DNA of 64,000 nt, taken from assembly GCF_004785955.1 (NCBI RefSeq), contig NZ_SJER01000001.1, positions 124,001-188,000 on the forward strand, written 5' to 3'. This stretch comes from Halostella litorea (GTDB taxonomy: Archaea > Halobacteriota > Halobacteria > Halobacteriales > Natronoarchaeaceae). Positions 25,257 to 32,948 of the stretch are shown here, piece by piece. The translations under genes and the position numbers were made by a program. Below the pieces are notes generated by a model. The model made no database searches. It had not been told where the DNA came from and saw nothing but the letters and a program-made list of their open reading frames with translations. Numbering within the stretch: position 1 is the first letter of the stretch; the number at the start of each line of letters is the position of its first letter.

Positions 25257-26633
25257 TCACTCGCTGCCGGCGCGGGGGGTCGGCGCGACGTCCGAAATCG
25301 CGTCGAGCAACACGTCCGCGCCGAGGTCTATCTCCCGTTCGGTCACGTCCAGCGGCGGGAGCAGGCGGAGCGTCCGGTAGCCACAGCCCAGCGTGAGCAG
25401 GCCGCGCTTCAGCGCCGCCTCCTGCAGGTCGTCGCGGCGCTCCTTCGTGTCGAGGTCGATGGCGACGAGCAGCCCCTTCCCGCGGACGTCGGTGACGACC
25501 GACCCGTCGGCCTCGCGGAGCCGCGTCTTGAGCTGGTCGCCCCGCTCGACGGCGTTGTCCATCAGGTCGTACTCCTCGATGGCGTCCAGCGTCAGCACGC
25601 CCTGCAGGGCGGCGATCACGTCGCCCGCGCCCCACGTCGAGGAGAGGCGACCGCGCTCGTCCGGGAACATCTCCTCGTTCGCTATCGTCGCGCCGACGCG
25701 GAGGCCCTTCGCGCTGGTGATCACGTCGGGCTCGATGGCGTAGTGGTCGGACCCCCACACCTCGCCGGTGCGGCCGACGCCCGCCTGAATCTCGTCGGCG
25801 ATGATCGGGATGTCGTGCTCGGCACACACCGCCTGCACCTCCTGCATGAACGCGTCGCTGGGGAAGCGGTAGCCGCCCTCGCCCTGGATCGGCTCCATGA
25901 TCAGGTACGCGACCTCGTCGGGGTTGATGTGCCCGCGCTCGGGGTCCAGCTTCCGGCGCAGCACCGAGGGGTCGTCGGCGTCGCCGGGGAAGAAGCCGCA
26001 GTCGCAGGTCCCCGGCGCGCAGTCGGCGTCGTCGCAGAAGGGCACGTCGTGGACGCCGGCCATCTCGGGGAACTTCCGGCGGTACACCTCCTTCGAGCGA
26101 TTCAGCGACAGCGCGCCGAGCGTGCGGCCGTGGAACGCGCCGTCGAACGTGATCGCGTACTTCGCGCCGTCGGCGTGGTCGTAGCACACCTTGATGCCGT
26201 TCTCGACCGCCTCCGCGCCGGAGTTCGACAGGAACACCGTGTCCATATCGTAGTGGTCGGTCAGGTCAGTGAGGCGGTGCATCAGCTGCGTCGGGCCGGG
26301 GAATTCGGGGTCCTCGGGCGGCCACCCGCCGCTGGCGTAGAAGTCCTGGCCAGCGATCTTCAGCGGGTCGACGACGTCGAACGCCGCCAGTTTCTTCTCG
26401 ATCTTGGGGTTGTTGTAGCCGAGCGGCGCGGCGGCGACGTGGCTCGTGAAATCGAGCAGGACGTTGCCGTCGACGTCGGTGCAGAACGGCCCCTCGGCGT
26501 CCTCGGTGATGTCCCAGACGAAGTCGTAGACGTAGGTGGTGGTGGCGGCGGCCTCGTGGTGGTAGTCGGCCCACTCGCGGGCGCGCTCGCCCGGCATCTC
26601 CGTTACCTCCGGTTCGGCGGTGTGCCTATCCAT
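25257..26633 (-). CDS. Class III (ornithine/GABA-type) aminotransferase with a four-Cys insertion
   Basis: A 458-residue PLP enzyme of the class III aminotransferases that act on the terminal amine of GABA, ornithine, lysine or diaminobutyrate. PLP Lys309 lies in VITSAKGLRVGA and Asp280 in IIADEIQAGVGRTGEVWG; FLSNSGAEAVENGIKV is the phosphate loop. Residues about 199-222 form an unusual insertion (Cys200, Cys205, Cys210, Cys212) that could bind a metal. The gene is alone and has a well-placed TATA box, giving a leaderless transcript. The donor cannot be named. Confidence 0.9.
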   Translation of the reverse strand: MDRHTAEPEVTEMPGERAREWADYHHEAAATTTYVYDFVWDITEDAEGPFCTDVDGNVLLDFTSHVAAAPLGYNNPKIEKKLAAFDVVDPLKIAGQDFYASGGWPPEDPEFPGPTQLMHRLTDLTDHYDMDTVFLSNSGAEAVENGIKVCYDHADGAKYAITFDGAFHGRTLGALSLNRSKEVYRRKFPEMAGVHDVPFCDDADCAPGTCDCGFFPGDADDPSVLRRKLDPERGHINPDEVAYLIMEPIQGEGGYRFPSDAFMQEVQAVCAEHDIPIIADEIQAGVGRTGEVWGSDHYAIEPDVITSAKGLRVGATIANEEMFPDERGRLSSTWGAGDVIAALQGVLTLDAIEEYDLMDNAVERGDQLKTRLREADGSVVTDVRGKGLLVAIDLDTKERRDDLQEAALKRGLLTLGCGYRTLRLLPPLDVTEREIDLGADVLLDAISDVAPTPRAGSE

Positions 26634-26657
26634 ACCTCAACGTCCGGGAGCGATAGG

Positions 26658-26665
26658 TTAAATAA
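26658..26665 (-). promoter_or_regulatory. TATA box for the class III aminotransferase gene
   Basis: On the minus strand the sequence reads TTATTTAA, 25-32 nt before the start codon at 26633. With archaeal spacing the transcript would begin at or next to the ATG, that is a leaderless mRNA. The surrounding 26655-26690 is locally A/T-rich. Confidence 0.6.
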
Positions 26666-26687
26666 TTCGTTATGGTAGCCGCAATAC

Positions 26688-27962
26688 TTACACGCCCGCG
26701 GCGACCGTCGCCGCGCCGGCCCCGGCCAGCAACACGCCGCTCCAGAACGCGACGCGGTAGGCGAACCGGCGGTTCGGCCCCATCACGGTCAGCATCGCCT
26801 TGACGCCGATGGACGAGGCCGACGCCAGCAGGATGCCGACGACCGCCGTCGCGCCGTCGATGGTGCCGCCGCGGTAGAGCACGACCGCGGAGGTGGTCCC
26901 GCCGGCGCTGGACACCAGCCCCGAGAGGAACGTGGCGATGTAGAACCCGGCGGAGCCGAACTGCTGCTGGCCGACGGCCCCCGCGACGATGACCAGCGCG
27001 AAGATGCCGCCGAACGCCAGCGCGTTCGCCAGCGAGAACGGGCTCGCCAGGTCGACCTCCACCGTCTCGGACCAGTCCGCGGTGTAGGCGGCGATGGCGA
27101 AACTGCCGACGATGACCGCGCCGAGCGGGAGCACCGCCCCCATCAGCACGTCCGGGAACGTGAACGCGACGGCGATAGCGAGGTTCCGCACCGCCATGGC
27201 GGCGTCGGCAAGCAGGATGGCCGCGACGGCGTAGGAGGAGACGTCCGGGCGCTGGCGCGCGTGGTCCAGCATCGTCCCCACGACGGCCGTCGACGACGCC
27301 AGCCCGCCGAAGAAGCCGGTCACGGCGATGCCGCGGCCGCCGTACGTCTGGACGACGATGTAGTTCACGATGCCGATGGCCGCGACGGTGACGACCATCA
27401 GCCACACGACCCGCGGCTCGACGGAGACGGTGACCGGCTCGTAGCCGACCGTCACGGACCCGGCCGGCAACAGCGGGTAGACGACGAACGCGAGGATGGC
27501 GAACTCCGTGGCCGACTGGATCTCCTCGCGCGAGAGGCTGTCGGCCAGGTCGTGGAGCTCCCGCTTCAACACGAGCAGGAGCGACGAGAGGACGGCGACG
27601 GTGACGCCCTCCAAAATGAACCCTCGTCCGACGAGCACGCCGACGCCGTAGGTCACGAGCATCGAGACGGAGGTGGTCAGCGAGAGCCCGCCGTCCTCGG
27701 GGTCGGTCAACAGCCCCTGCGTCGCGAGGACGACCCCCTGGACGATGACGAGCACGCCGCCGACGACGAGCAGTTCGGGCCGTTCGAGGACGGTAAACAC
27801 CGCGCCGAGCAGACTGATGAGCGAGAAGGTGCGGATGCCGGCGTCCTTGTGCGACCACTCGCGTTCCAGGCCCAGAAACAGGCCGAGCGCGCCGGCGAGC
27901 GCTATCCGGACGACCGTGCTCTCCAGCGGCGCCGCCGTTAGCTGACCGACTACTGCGTCCAC
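26688..27962 (-). CDS. MgtC/SapB-type membrane protein with DUF4010 domain
   Basis: A 424-residue protein with about 12 membrane helices. The N-terminal third is the MgtC/SapB module (IALAGALGLFLGLEREWSHK, AGIRTFSLISLLGA); the rest is the DUF4010 domain with ATEFAILAFVVYPLLPAG and FFGGLASSTAVVGTM. In bacteria MgtC proteins are linked to Mg2+ stress and virulence; the archaeal role is unknown. The start is GTG at 27962 in my reading. It lies 54 bp upstream of the aminotransferase gene, which has its own promoter. Confidence 0.85.
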   Translation of the reverse strand: MDAVVGQLTAAPLESTVVRIALAGALGLFLGLEREWSHKDAGIRTFSLISLLGAVFTVLERPELLVVGGVLVIVQGVVLATQGLLTDPEDGGLSLTTSVSMLVTYGVGVLVGRGFILEGVTVAVLSSLLLVLKRELHDLADSLSREEIQSATEFAILAFVVYPLLPAGSVTVGYEPVTVSVEPRVVWLMVVTVAAIGIVNYIVVQTYGGRGIAVTGFFGGLASSTAVVGTMLDHARQRPDVSSYAVAAILLADAAMAVRNLAIAVAFTFPDVLMGAVLPLGAVIVGSFAIAAYTADWSETVEVDLASPFSLANALAFGGIFALVIVAGAVGQQQFGSAGFYIATFLSGLVSSAGGTTSAVVLYRGGTIDGATAVVGILLASASSIGVKAMLTVMGPNRRFAYRVAFWSGVLLAGAGAATVAAGV

Positions 27963-28111
27963 CTCCGCCCGTTCATCCCTGGGGAAGTTAATTCTTGGCG
28001 GGCGGCAGCCACCCGCTCACCTGCGTGGGAGGGAGCGGCCGGCGGGCGGGGCGGCGGGAAGCGGCGACCGTCGGGCGGACGGTCATCGCCGAGAACGGCA
28101 GAGCGCCGGGG

Positions 28112-28387
28112 TCAGGCGGAGACGTACTGTGACTCCCAATCGTCGCGCGCCTCTATCTCGCGTTTGCCGCGCCGGGTCAGCGTGTAGAAGTTCGTCCGCC
28201 GGTCGCGCTGTCCCTTCTCGACGAGGCCCTTGTCGACGAGCGTGTCGAGGTTCGGGTAGAGCCGCCCGTGGTGGATCTCCTTCTCGTAGTACGATTCCAG
28301 TTCCTCCTTGATCGCGAGCCCGTGGGGTTCGTCCTTGCCGGCGATGACGTACAGCAGGTCCCGTTGAAATCCTGTCAGGTCGTGCAT
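28112..28387 (-). CDS. PadR-family transcriptional regulator
   Basis: A 91-residue single winged-helix protein. The recognisable PadR pattern is LTGFQRDLLYVIAGKDEPHG, then EIHHGRLYPNLDTLVDKGLV and DRRTNFYTLTRRGKREIEA. Haloarchaeal short PadR proteins usually act as local or autoregulatory repressors. Upstream, 28390-28440 is A/T-rich (TTTATTTTA on the minus strand) and is probably its promoter; no clear palindromic operator is seen. The target is unknown. Confidence 0.88.
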   Translation of the reverse strand: MHDLTGFQRDLLYVIAGKDEPHGLAIKEELESYYEKEIHHGRLYPNLDTLVDKGLVEKGQRDRRTNFYTLTRRGKREIEARDDWESQYVSA

Positions 28388-28593
28388 TGGTAAAGTACGT
28401 GAAACGGTTATTGTAGGAATAAAATAAAGATATCGACTCAGTGACGGCTATCAGGCCGTGGAACGGCGATCGCGGATGTTTCGCCGGCCCCAACTTCCCT
28501 AATAAATCTGAGTGTATCGGCCAACTGTCGTCGGTCCGGCCAGCCGACCGGCGCTGACGTACCCTTATGCCGACACAGCACGTACCGAACGGT

Positions 28594-28872
28594 ATGCCCG
28601 AGGAAGTGCTCTTCGAGTCGGAGTCGACGCAGGACAGGGCGGCGATAGCGTCTGTGCTGCGCAGCGTCGCGGACAAACTGGACGACGGCGAGCCGGTGAC
28701 GTTCGCCGCCGGCGAGGAGTCGGTCACGGTCGACCCGCCGGCGTCGCCGACGTTCGAGATCAAAGTCGAGCGCGAGACCGGCGACGGCCCCGACGAGACG
28801 AGCTTCGAGCTGGAAGTCGAGTGGTCCGAGAACGACGACGCCGCGGCTGGCGGCGAGTTACGCGTCGAATAG
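28594..28872 (+). CDS. Amphi-Trp domain-containing protein
   Basis: A 92-residue acidic protein matching the amphi-Trp domain: FESESTQDRAAIASVLRSVA, then VTFAAGEESVTVDPP and the alternating ending FELEVEWSEN with its single Trp. The domain is small and widespread in haloarchaea; its function is unknown. A second in-frame ATG at 28567 would add 9 residues, but the domain starts right after the ATG at 28594. A pair of strong stem-loops follows its stop. Confidence 0.8.
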   Translation: MPEEVLFESESTQDRAAIASVLRSVADKLDDGEPVTFAAGEESVTVDPPASPTFEIKVERETGDGPDETSFELEVEWSENDDAAAGGELRVE

Positions 28873-28880
28873 GAAATGGA

Positions 28881-28971
28881 AAGCGAACCACGCGAGTGAA
28901 AAGCGCGCGTGGTTCGCTTGCCGCCCTGAATTGGTCCCCGCTGACGCTTCGGCCCTCCAAGCGAAGCGTCA
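28881..28971. repeat. Two perfect inverted-repeat stem-loops after the amphi-Trp gene
   Basis: The first has 14-bp arms at 28881-28894 and 28906-28919 (AAGCGAACCACGCG and its exact complement) with an 11-nt loop. The second has 10-bp arms at 28942-28951 and 28962-28971 (TGACGCTTCG and complement) with a 10-nt loop. Neither is followed by a long T-run. They may form a terminator, an RNA structure or remnants of a small mobile repeat. Confidence 0.7.
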
Positions 28972-29053
28972 CCTGAACGAAGTCGCGCCGATACCTTAAA
29001 TGTAACGACCCGGGCAGAGACGTGTCGGGAGGGAACTACTTTTCACCCGGCGC

Positions 29054-29200
29054 TCACATGTGCTCCTCCTCCAACACCCAGCCGAGCGCCCGGCGGTAAT
29101 AGCTGAACATCTGCCGGACGCCCTCGTGGTTCATCTCCTCGTCGTCCAGTTCCTCCATCAGGAACTCGTACTGCTCGCGGACCTCCTCTTCGGAGCGCAT
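29054..29200 (-). CDS. 48-residue conserved haloarchaeal miniprotein
   Basis: A short acidic helical protein: MRSEEEVREQYEFLMEELDD, then NHEGVRQMFSYYRRALGWVL. The coding sense is supported by the amphipathic pattern and by a clean ATG at 29200. Haloarchaea carry many such miniproteins; no function is recognised. It is followed, in the same direction, by the DUF7528-like gene upstream at 29238. Confidence 0.65.
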   Translation of the reverse strand: MRSEEEVREQYEFLMEELDDEEMNHEGVRQMFSYYRRALGWVLEEEHM

Positions 29201-29237
29201 GGACGTGGGTAGGGCCGGGCGGCGTATGAATCCCGGG

Positions 29238-29744
29238 CTACCCCTCGGTCCCACCCCCGTCGGCGGTGCGCTTGTGCGCGGTGAGCGGCTGGCGCGCGGC
29301 GAGGTCGCAGTCGAACGCGTCGTGCTCCGCGAAGTGCCACACCAGCATGTGCCGGCGCGCGCCGGTGACGCCCGCATGAGAGACGTCGTCGGCCGCGAAC
29401 TCCGCGGGGAGCCGCTCGTACAGCCGCCGACACTCCGCGAAGCCGTCGAACACCTTCCGGTGGCCGGACGACTCCGCGCCGCGGCGCTCGACGACGTACG
29501 CGCCGTCCTCGCGGTGCACCCCGGCTGTGCGGACGAACTCGCGGCGCTCGGCGAACGCGTCGCCGTCGGCGCGCGCCGCCACGCACCGCTGGTCGGGCGG
29601 CGCGTCGCGCGGGCCGGACTCGCGGTTACGTTCGCGGGAGAATTTCTCGACCAGCCGCCGCGTGGCGACTTCCTCTATCCTCGGCGTCGTCGGACTCCGT
29701 GGCCTGGAACGACATTGCGCCCGGCAGTACCGCCGGACTCCCAA
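29238..29744 (-). CDS. Conserved haloarchaeal protein (DUF7528-like), start uncertain
   Basis: The convincing part starts near AERREFVRTAGVHREDGAYV and runs through VERRGAESSGHRKVF, LYERLPAEFAADDV and GARRHMLVWHF to AFDCDLAARQPLTAH. I recall this pattern from the haloarchaeal DUF7528 family, which I could not verify. The frame has no ATG: the furthest start is TTG at 29744, giving 168 residues, and the first 60 residues look atypical. Either a GTG/TTG start is used or the N-terminus carries a frameshift. Function unknown. Confidence 0.55.
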   Translation of the reverse strand: MGVRRYCRAQCRSRPRSPTTPRIEEVATRRLVEKFSRERNRESGPRDAPPDQRCVAARADGDAFAERREFVRTAGVHREDGAYVVERRGAESSGHRKVFDGFAECRRLYERLPAEFAADDVSHAGVTGARRHMLVWHFAEHDAFDCDLAARQPLTAHKRTADGGGTEG

Positions 29745-29820
29745 TAAGCGCGGCGGTCACGCAGACCGCCCCGTGGCGCGAGCCGCCGGAGTTTTGCCCC
29801 GGCGCGCCGAACCGGCGGCC

Positions 29821-30531
29821 ATGGAGATCCGCGGCGAGCGCGAGTGTCGGGACTGTGGCAACCGCTGGTCGTACTACGACACGGGCAGCGTCACCTGCCC
29901 CGACTGCGGGAGCATGCACAGCGTCGGCGTCGACGAACAGCGCCGCCTGCACACCACCAGCCCGGTCGAACTGGACCTGACCGAGGCGCGGGACCTGGTC
30001 GACGTCGAACCGCTCCACCGCGTCGCGGACGCCGCGAAGGAGGCGTGTCGGGAGTACGTCCGCAAGCGCGGCTTCGTCCACGGCGGCGACCTCCGCGACC
30101 TCGACGACGGCTACCTCGCGGCGGCCGAACTCATGCACGCGGCGGACGCCTTCGGGCGGGCGTTCCAGCCCTCGGAGGCCGAAGAACTGTATTTCCTCGA
30201 ACTGCTCCGCGGCGCGGACGCGGGCGAGCGCCCCGACCCGGCGGACGTGCCCGAATCGATCCGGGAGACCCGGGGGCTCGCCGCCGCCAACGCCGTCCGC
30301 GAGTACGGCCGCGACCTCCGGCAGTGGGCCGACGACCTCGACCCCGCCGCCGAGGACGCCCTGGAGCGCCTGGGCGACCACGTCAGGCGCGTCCGGGCGC
30401 TCGGCGGGGACGTGGAGCCCCGGACCGGGGACGCGCTGGTCGCGGTCGCGCGGGACGTCGGGGCGTACTGCCGGAACGGCGACGAGAACGCGCTGGCGAC
30501 GGCGACCGACCGGCTGGACCGGCTGGAGTAG
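29821..30531 (+). CDS. Zinc-ribbon protein of unknown function
   Basis: A 236-residue protein. The N-terminus is a TFIIB-like zinc ribbon with Cys9-x2-Cys12 and Cys26-x2-Cys29 (ERECRDCGNRW, VTCPDCGSMHS). The remainder is helical and acidic, with PLHRVADAAKEACREYVRKR and MHAADAFGRAFQ. Family annotations call similar proteins DUF7117; this is from memory. The start ATG at 29821 puts the ribbon at the very N-terminus. A role in RNA or DNA binding is possible but not shown. Confidence 0.75.
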   Translation: MEIRGERECRDCGNRWSYYDTGSVTCPDCGSMHSVGVDEQRRLHTTSPVELDLTEARDLVDVEPLHRVADAAKEACREYVRKRGFVHGGDLRDLDDGYLAAAELMHAADAFGRAFQPSEAEELYFLELLRGADAGERPDPADVPESIRETRGLAAANAVREYGRDLRQWADDLDPAAEDALERLGDHVRRVRALGGDVEPRTGDALVAVARDVGAYCRNGDENALATATDRLDRLE

Positions 30532-30544
30532 CCGCCGCCCTCGT

Positions 30545-31438
30545 TCAGGGTAGTTCCACGTCGACGCATTCCTGCAGGCTCGCCGCCTTCACCGTGTTGT
30601 ACAGGAGCATCGCGATGGTCATCGGCCCGACGCCGCCGGGGACCGGCGTGATGGCGTCGGCCTTCCCCTTCGCGCTCTCGAACTCGACGTCGCCGACCAG
30701 TTCGTACCCCTTGTCGGTGTCCGCGTCGACGCGGTTGATCCCCACGTCGACGACGGTGACGCCCTCCGACAGCATCGAGCCGTCTATCATCTCCGGGACG
30801 CCCGCGGCCGCGACGACGATGTCCGCCTCGCGGGTCTTGGCCGCGAGGTCGTCGGTGCGGGAGTGACACACCGTCACCGTCGCGTTGCCGCCCTCGGCCT
30901 TCTGGATCAGCAGGTTCGCCATCGGCTTGCCGACTATCTCCGAGCGCCCGACGACGACGGCGTCTTTCCCCTCTGGGTCGACGTCCGCCGCTTCGAGCAG
31001 CTTCTGGATGCCGTGGGGCGTGCAGGGCTTGAACCGGGCGTCGCCCGCGACCAGCCGGCCGACGTTCTCCGGGTGGAACCCGTCCACGTCCTTCGCCGGG
31101 TCGATCCGCCGGAGCACCTCCCGCTTCGGGACGTGGTCGGGCAGCGGCATCTGGACGAGGATCCCGTGCACGGAGGGGTCGGCGTTCAGTTCGTCGATGG
31201 TGTCGTACAGCGCCTCGGGCGGCTTCTCCGGGTCGATCTCGACGTGCGTCCCGTCGATACCGACGGAGTCGCAGGCCTTCTGTTTCATCGAGATGTACGT
31301 CTCCGAGCCGGCGTCGCCGCCCATCAACACCGTGGCGAGGCCGGGCGTCACGCCCGCCGCTTCGAGCGCGTCGATGGAGTCCGAGAGGTCGTCGCGGATC
31401 CCGTCGGCGACCGCGTTGCCGTCGATGACGTTCGTCAT
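30545..31438 (-). CDS. folD: Methylenetetrahydrofolate dehydrogenase/cyclohydrolase
   Basis: A 297-residue bifunctional enzyme that oxidises 5,10-methylene-tetrahydrofolate and hydrolyses the product to 10-formyl-tetrahydrofolate. Both family signatures are visible: ETYISMKQKACDSVGI (with the catalytic Lys) and AVVVGRSEIVGKPMANLLIQ (dinucleotide binding), plus the ending GGVGPMTIAMLLYNTV. It lies 135 bp downstream of glyA in the same direction, the enzyme that supplies its substrate. FolD is found in many haloarchaea, which use tetrahydrofolate rather than only tetrahydromethanopterin. Confidence 0.96.
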   Translation of the reverse strand: MTNVIDGNAVADGIRDDLSDSIDALEAAGVTPGLATVLMGGDAGSETYISMKQKACDSVGIDGTHVEIDPEKPPEALYDTIDELNADPSVHGILVQMPLPDHVPKREVLRRIDPAKDVDGFHPENVGRLVAGDARFKPCTPHGIQKLLEAADVDPEGKDAVVVGRSEIVGKPMANLLIQKAEGGNATVTVCHSRTDDLAAKTREADIVVAAAGVPEMIDGSMLSEGVTVVDVGINRVDADTDKGYELVGDVEFESAKGKADAITPVPGGVGPMTIAMLLYNTVKAASLQECVDVELP

Positions 31439-31573
31439 TGAGTAGACGGGCGGGCCGGTCGGCCTTCAACCCTCGGGTTCGTGCGTATCTTCAGCCTGCC
31501 GGCCCGGGATATATGCACAGAAATGGATCGTGACGGCGCCGGGCCGCGGGGCCGTTCGGCCGGTCGTGTGGCG

Positions 31574-32821
31574 CTACTCGTACAGCGGGTGCTCGTCGCA
31601 GAGGTCCTGTACGCGCTCGGCGACCTCCGCCTTCACGTCCGCGTCGTCGACGTTGTCGACCACGTCCGCGATGCACGCGCCGACCTGCGCCATCTCCTCG
31701 GGGCCGAACCCGCGGGTCGTCAGGGCGGGCGTGCCGGCGCGGATGCCGCTGGCGACGAACGGCGAGCGCGTCTCGCCGGGCACCGTGTTCGCGTTCAGGA
31801 CGATGCCGACCTCCTCTAAGGCCTCCTCGGCGTCGCTGCCGGTGACCTCGGGGTGGGACTCCCGGAGGTCCGCGAGCACGAGGTGGGTGTCGGTACCGCC
31901 GGAGACCAGCGAGAAGCCCCGGTCCTGCAGGGTCTCGCCGAGGGCCTCGGCGTTCTCGACGACCCGCTCGGCGTACGTCTCGAACTCGGGTTCGAGCGCC
32001 TCCTTGAACCCGACCGCCTTGCCGGCGACGTTGTGCATCAGCGGGCCGCCCTGCGAGCCGGGGAAGACGGCGCTGTCTATCGCGTCGGCGTGTTCCTCGC
32101 CACACATGATGATGCCGCCGCGGCCGGCGCGGATCGTCTTGTGCGTGCTGCCCGTGACGAAGTCCGCGACGCCGACCGGCGACTCGTGGACGCCCGCCGC
32201 AACGAGGCCGGTGATGTGGGCGATGTCCGCGAGGTGGTAGGCGTCGACGGCGTCGGCCGCGGCCTGCACGCGCTCCCACTCGACCTCACGCGGGTACGCG
32301 GAGTAGCCCGAGACGACGATGTCCGGCTCGAACGCCTCGGCGTGCTCGCGGAGGCCCTCGTAGTCGACGTAGCCGGTCCCCTCGTCGACTTCGTACTGCT
32401 CGACCTCGAACAGCTGGCCGGTGAAGTTCGCCTGGTGGCCGTGGCTGAGGTGGCCGCCGTGGGTCAGGTCCAGCGAGAGTATCTTGTCGCCCGGCTCCAG
32501 CATCGCCAGGTAGACGCCCATGTTCGCCTGCGTGCCGCTGTGGGGCTGGACGTTGACGTGCTCGGCCCCCCACAGCTCCTTCGCCCGCGAGACGGCGAGC
32601 TCCTCGACCTCGTCGGCGTTCTCGCAGCCGGCGTAGTAGCGCGACCCGGGGTAGCCCTCGGCGTACTTGTTGGTGAGGGCGCTGCCCTGGGCCTCCATGA
32701 CGGCCTCGCTGACGTGGTTCTCGCTCGCGATCATCGACAGCGTGTCGCGCTGCCGGTCTACCTCGTCGGCGAGGGCGTCGGCGACCGCCGGGTCGGCCTC
32801 GCGGACGGTGTCGTAGTTCAT
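31574..32821 (-). CDS. glyA: Serine hydroxymethyltransferase
   Basis: A 415-residue PLP enzyme converting serine and tetrahydrofolate to glycine and methylene-tetrahydrofolate. PLP Lys228 is in VTGSTHKTIRAGRGG; IASENHVSEAVMEAQGS and NVQPHSGTQANMGVYL are family hallmarks. The frame extends 9 codons upstream, but MNYDTVREADP at 32821 is the better start. It is the upstream partner of folD, so the pair forms a one-carbon unit feeding purine and methionine synthesis. Confidence 0.96.
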   Translation of the reverse strand: MNYDTVREADPAVADALADEVDRQRDTLSMIASENHVSEAVMEAQGSALTNKYAEGYPGSRYYAGCENADEVEELAVSRAKELWGAEHVNVQPHSGTQANMGVYLAMLEPGDKILSLDLTHGGHLSHGHQANFTGQLFEVEQYEVDEGTGYVDYEGLREHAEAFEPDIVVSGYSAYPREVEWERVQAAADAVDAYHLADIAHITGLVAAGVHESPVGVADFVTGSTHKTIRAGRGGIIMCGEEHADAIDSAVFPGSQGGPLMHNVAGKAVGFKEALEPEFETYAERVVENAEALGETLQDRGFSLVSGGTDTHLVLADLRESHPEVTGSDAEEALEEVGIVLNANTVPGETRSPFVASGIRAGTPALTTRGFGPEEMAQVGACIADVVDNVDDADVKAEVAERVQDLCDEHPLYE

Positions 32822-32948
32822 GTTCGATCGCCGGTTGGGGCCGGGCATAAGTGTACCTTTCCGACCACGGCGATGTTTTCCGCCCGGCTCGTATCACGGC
32901 CGTTGGTTCCGAAAGAATAACCTGTCCGTGAGCCGTGTTCTCGGCCGC

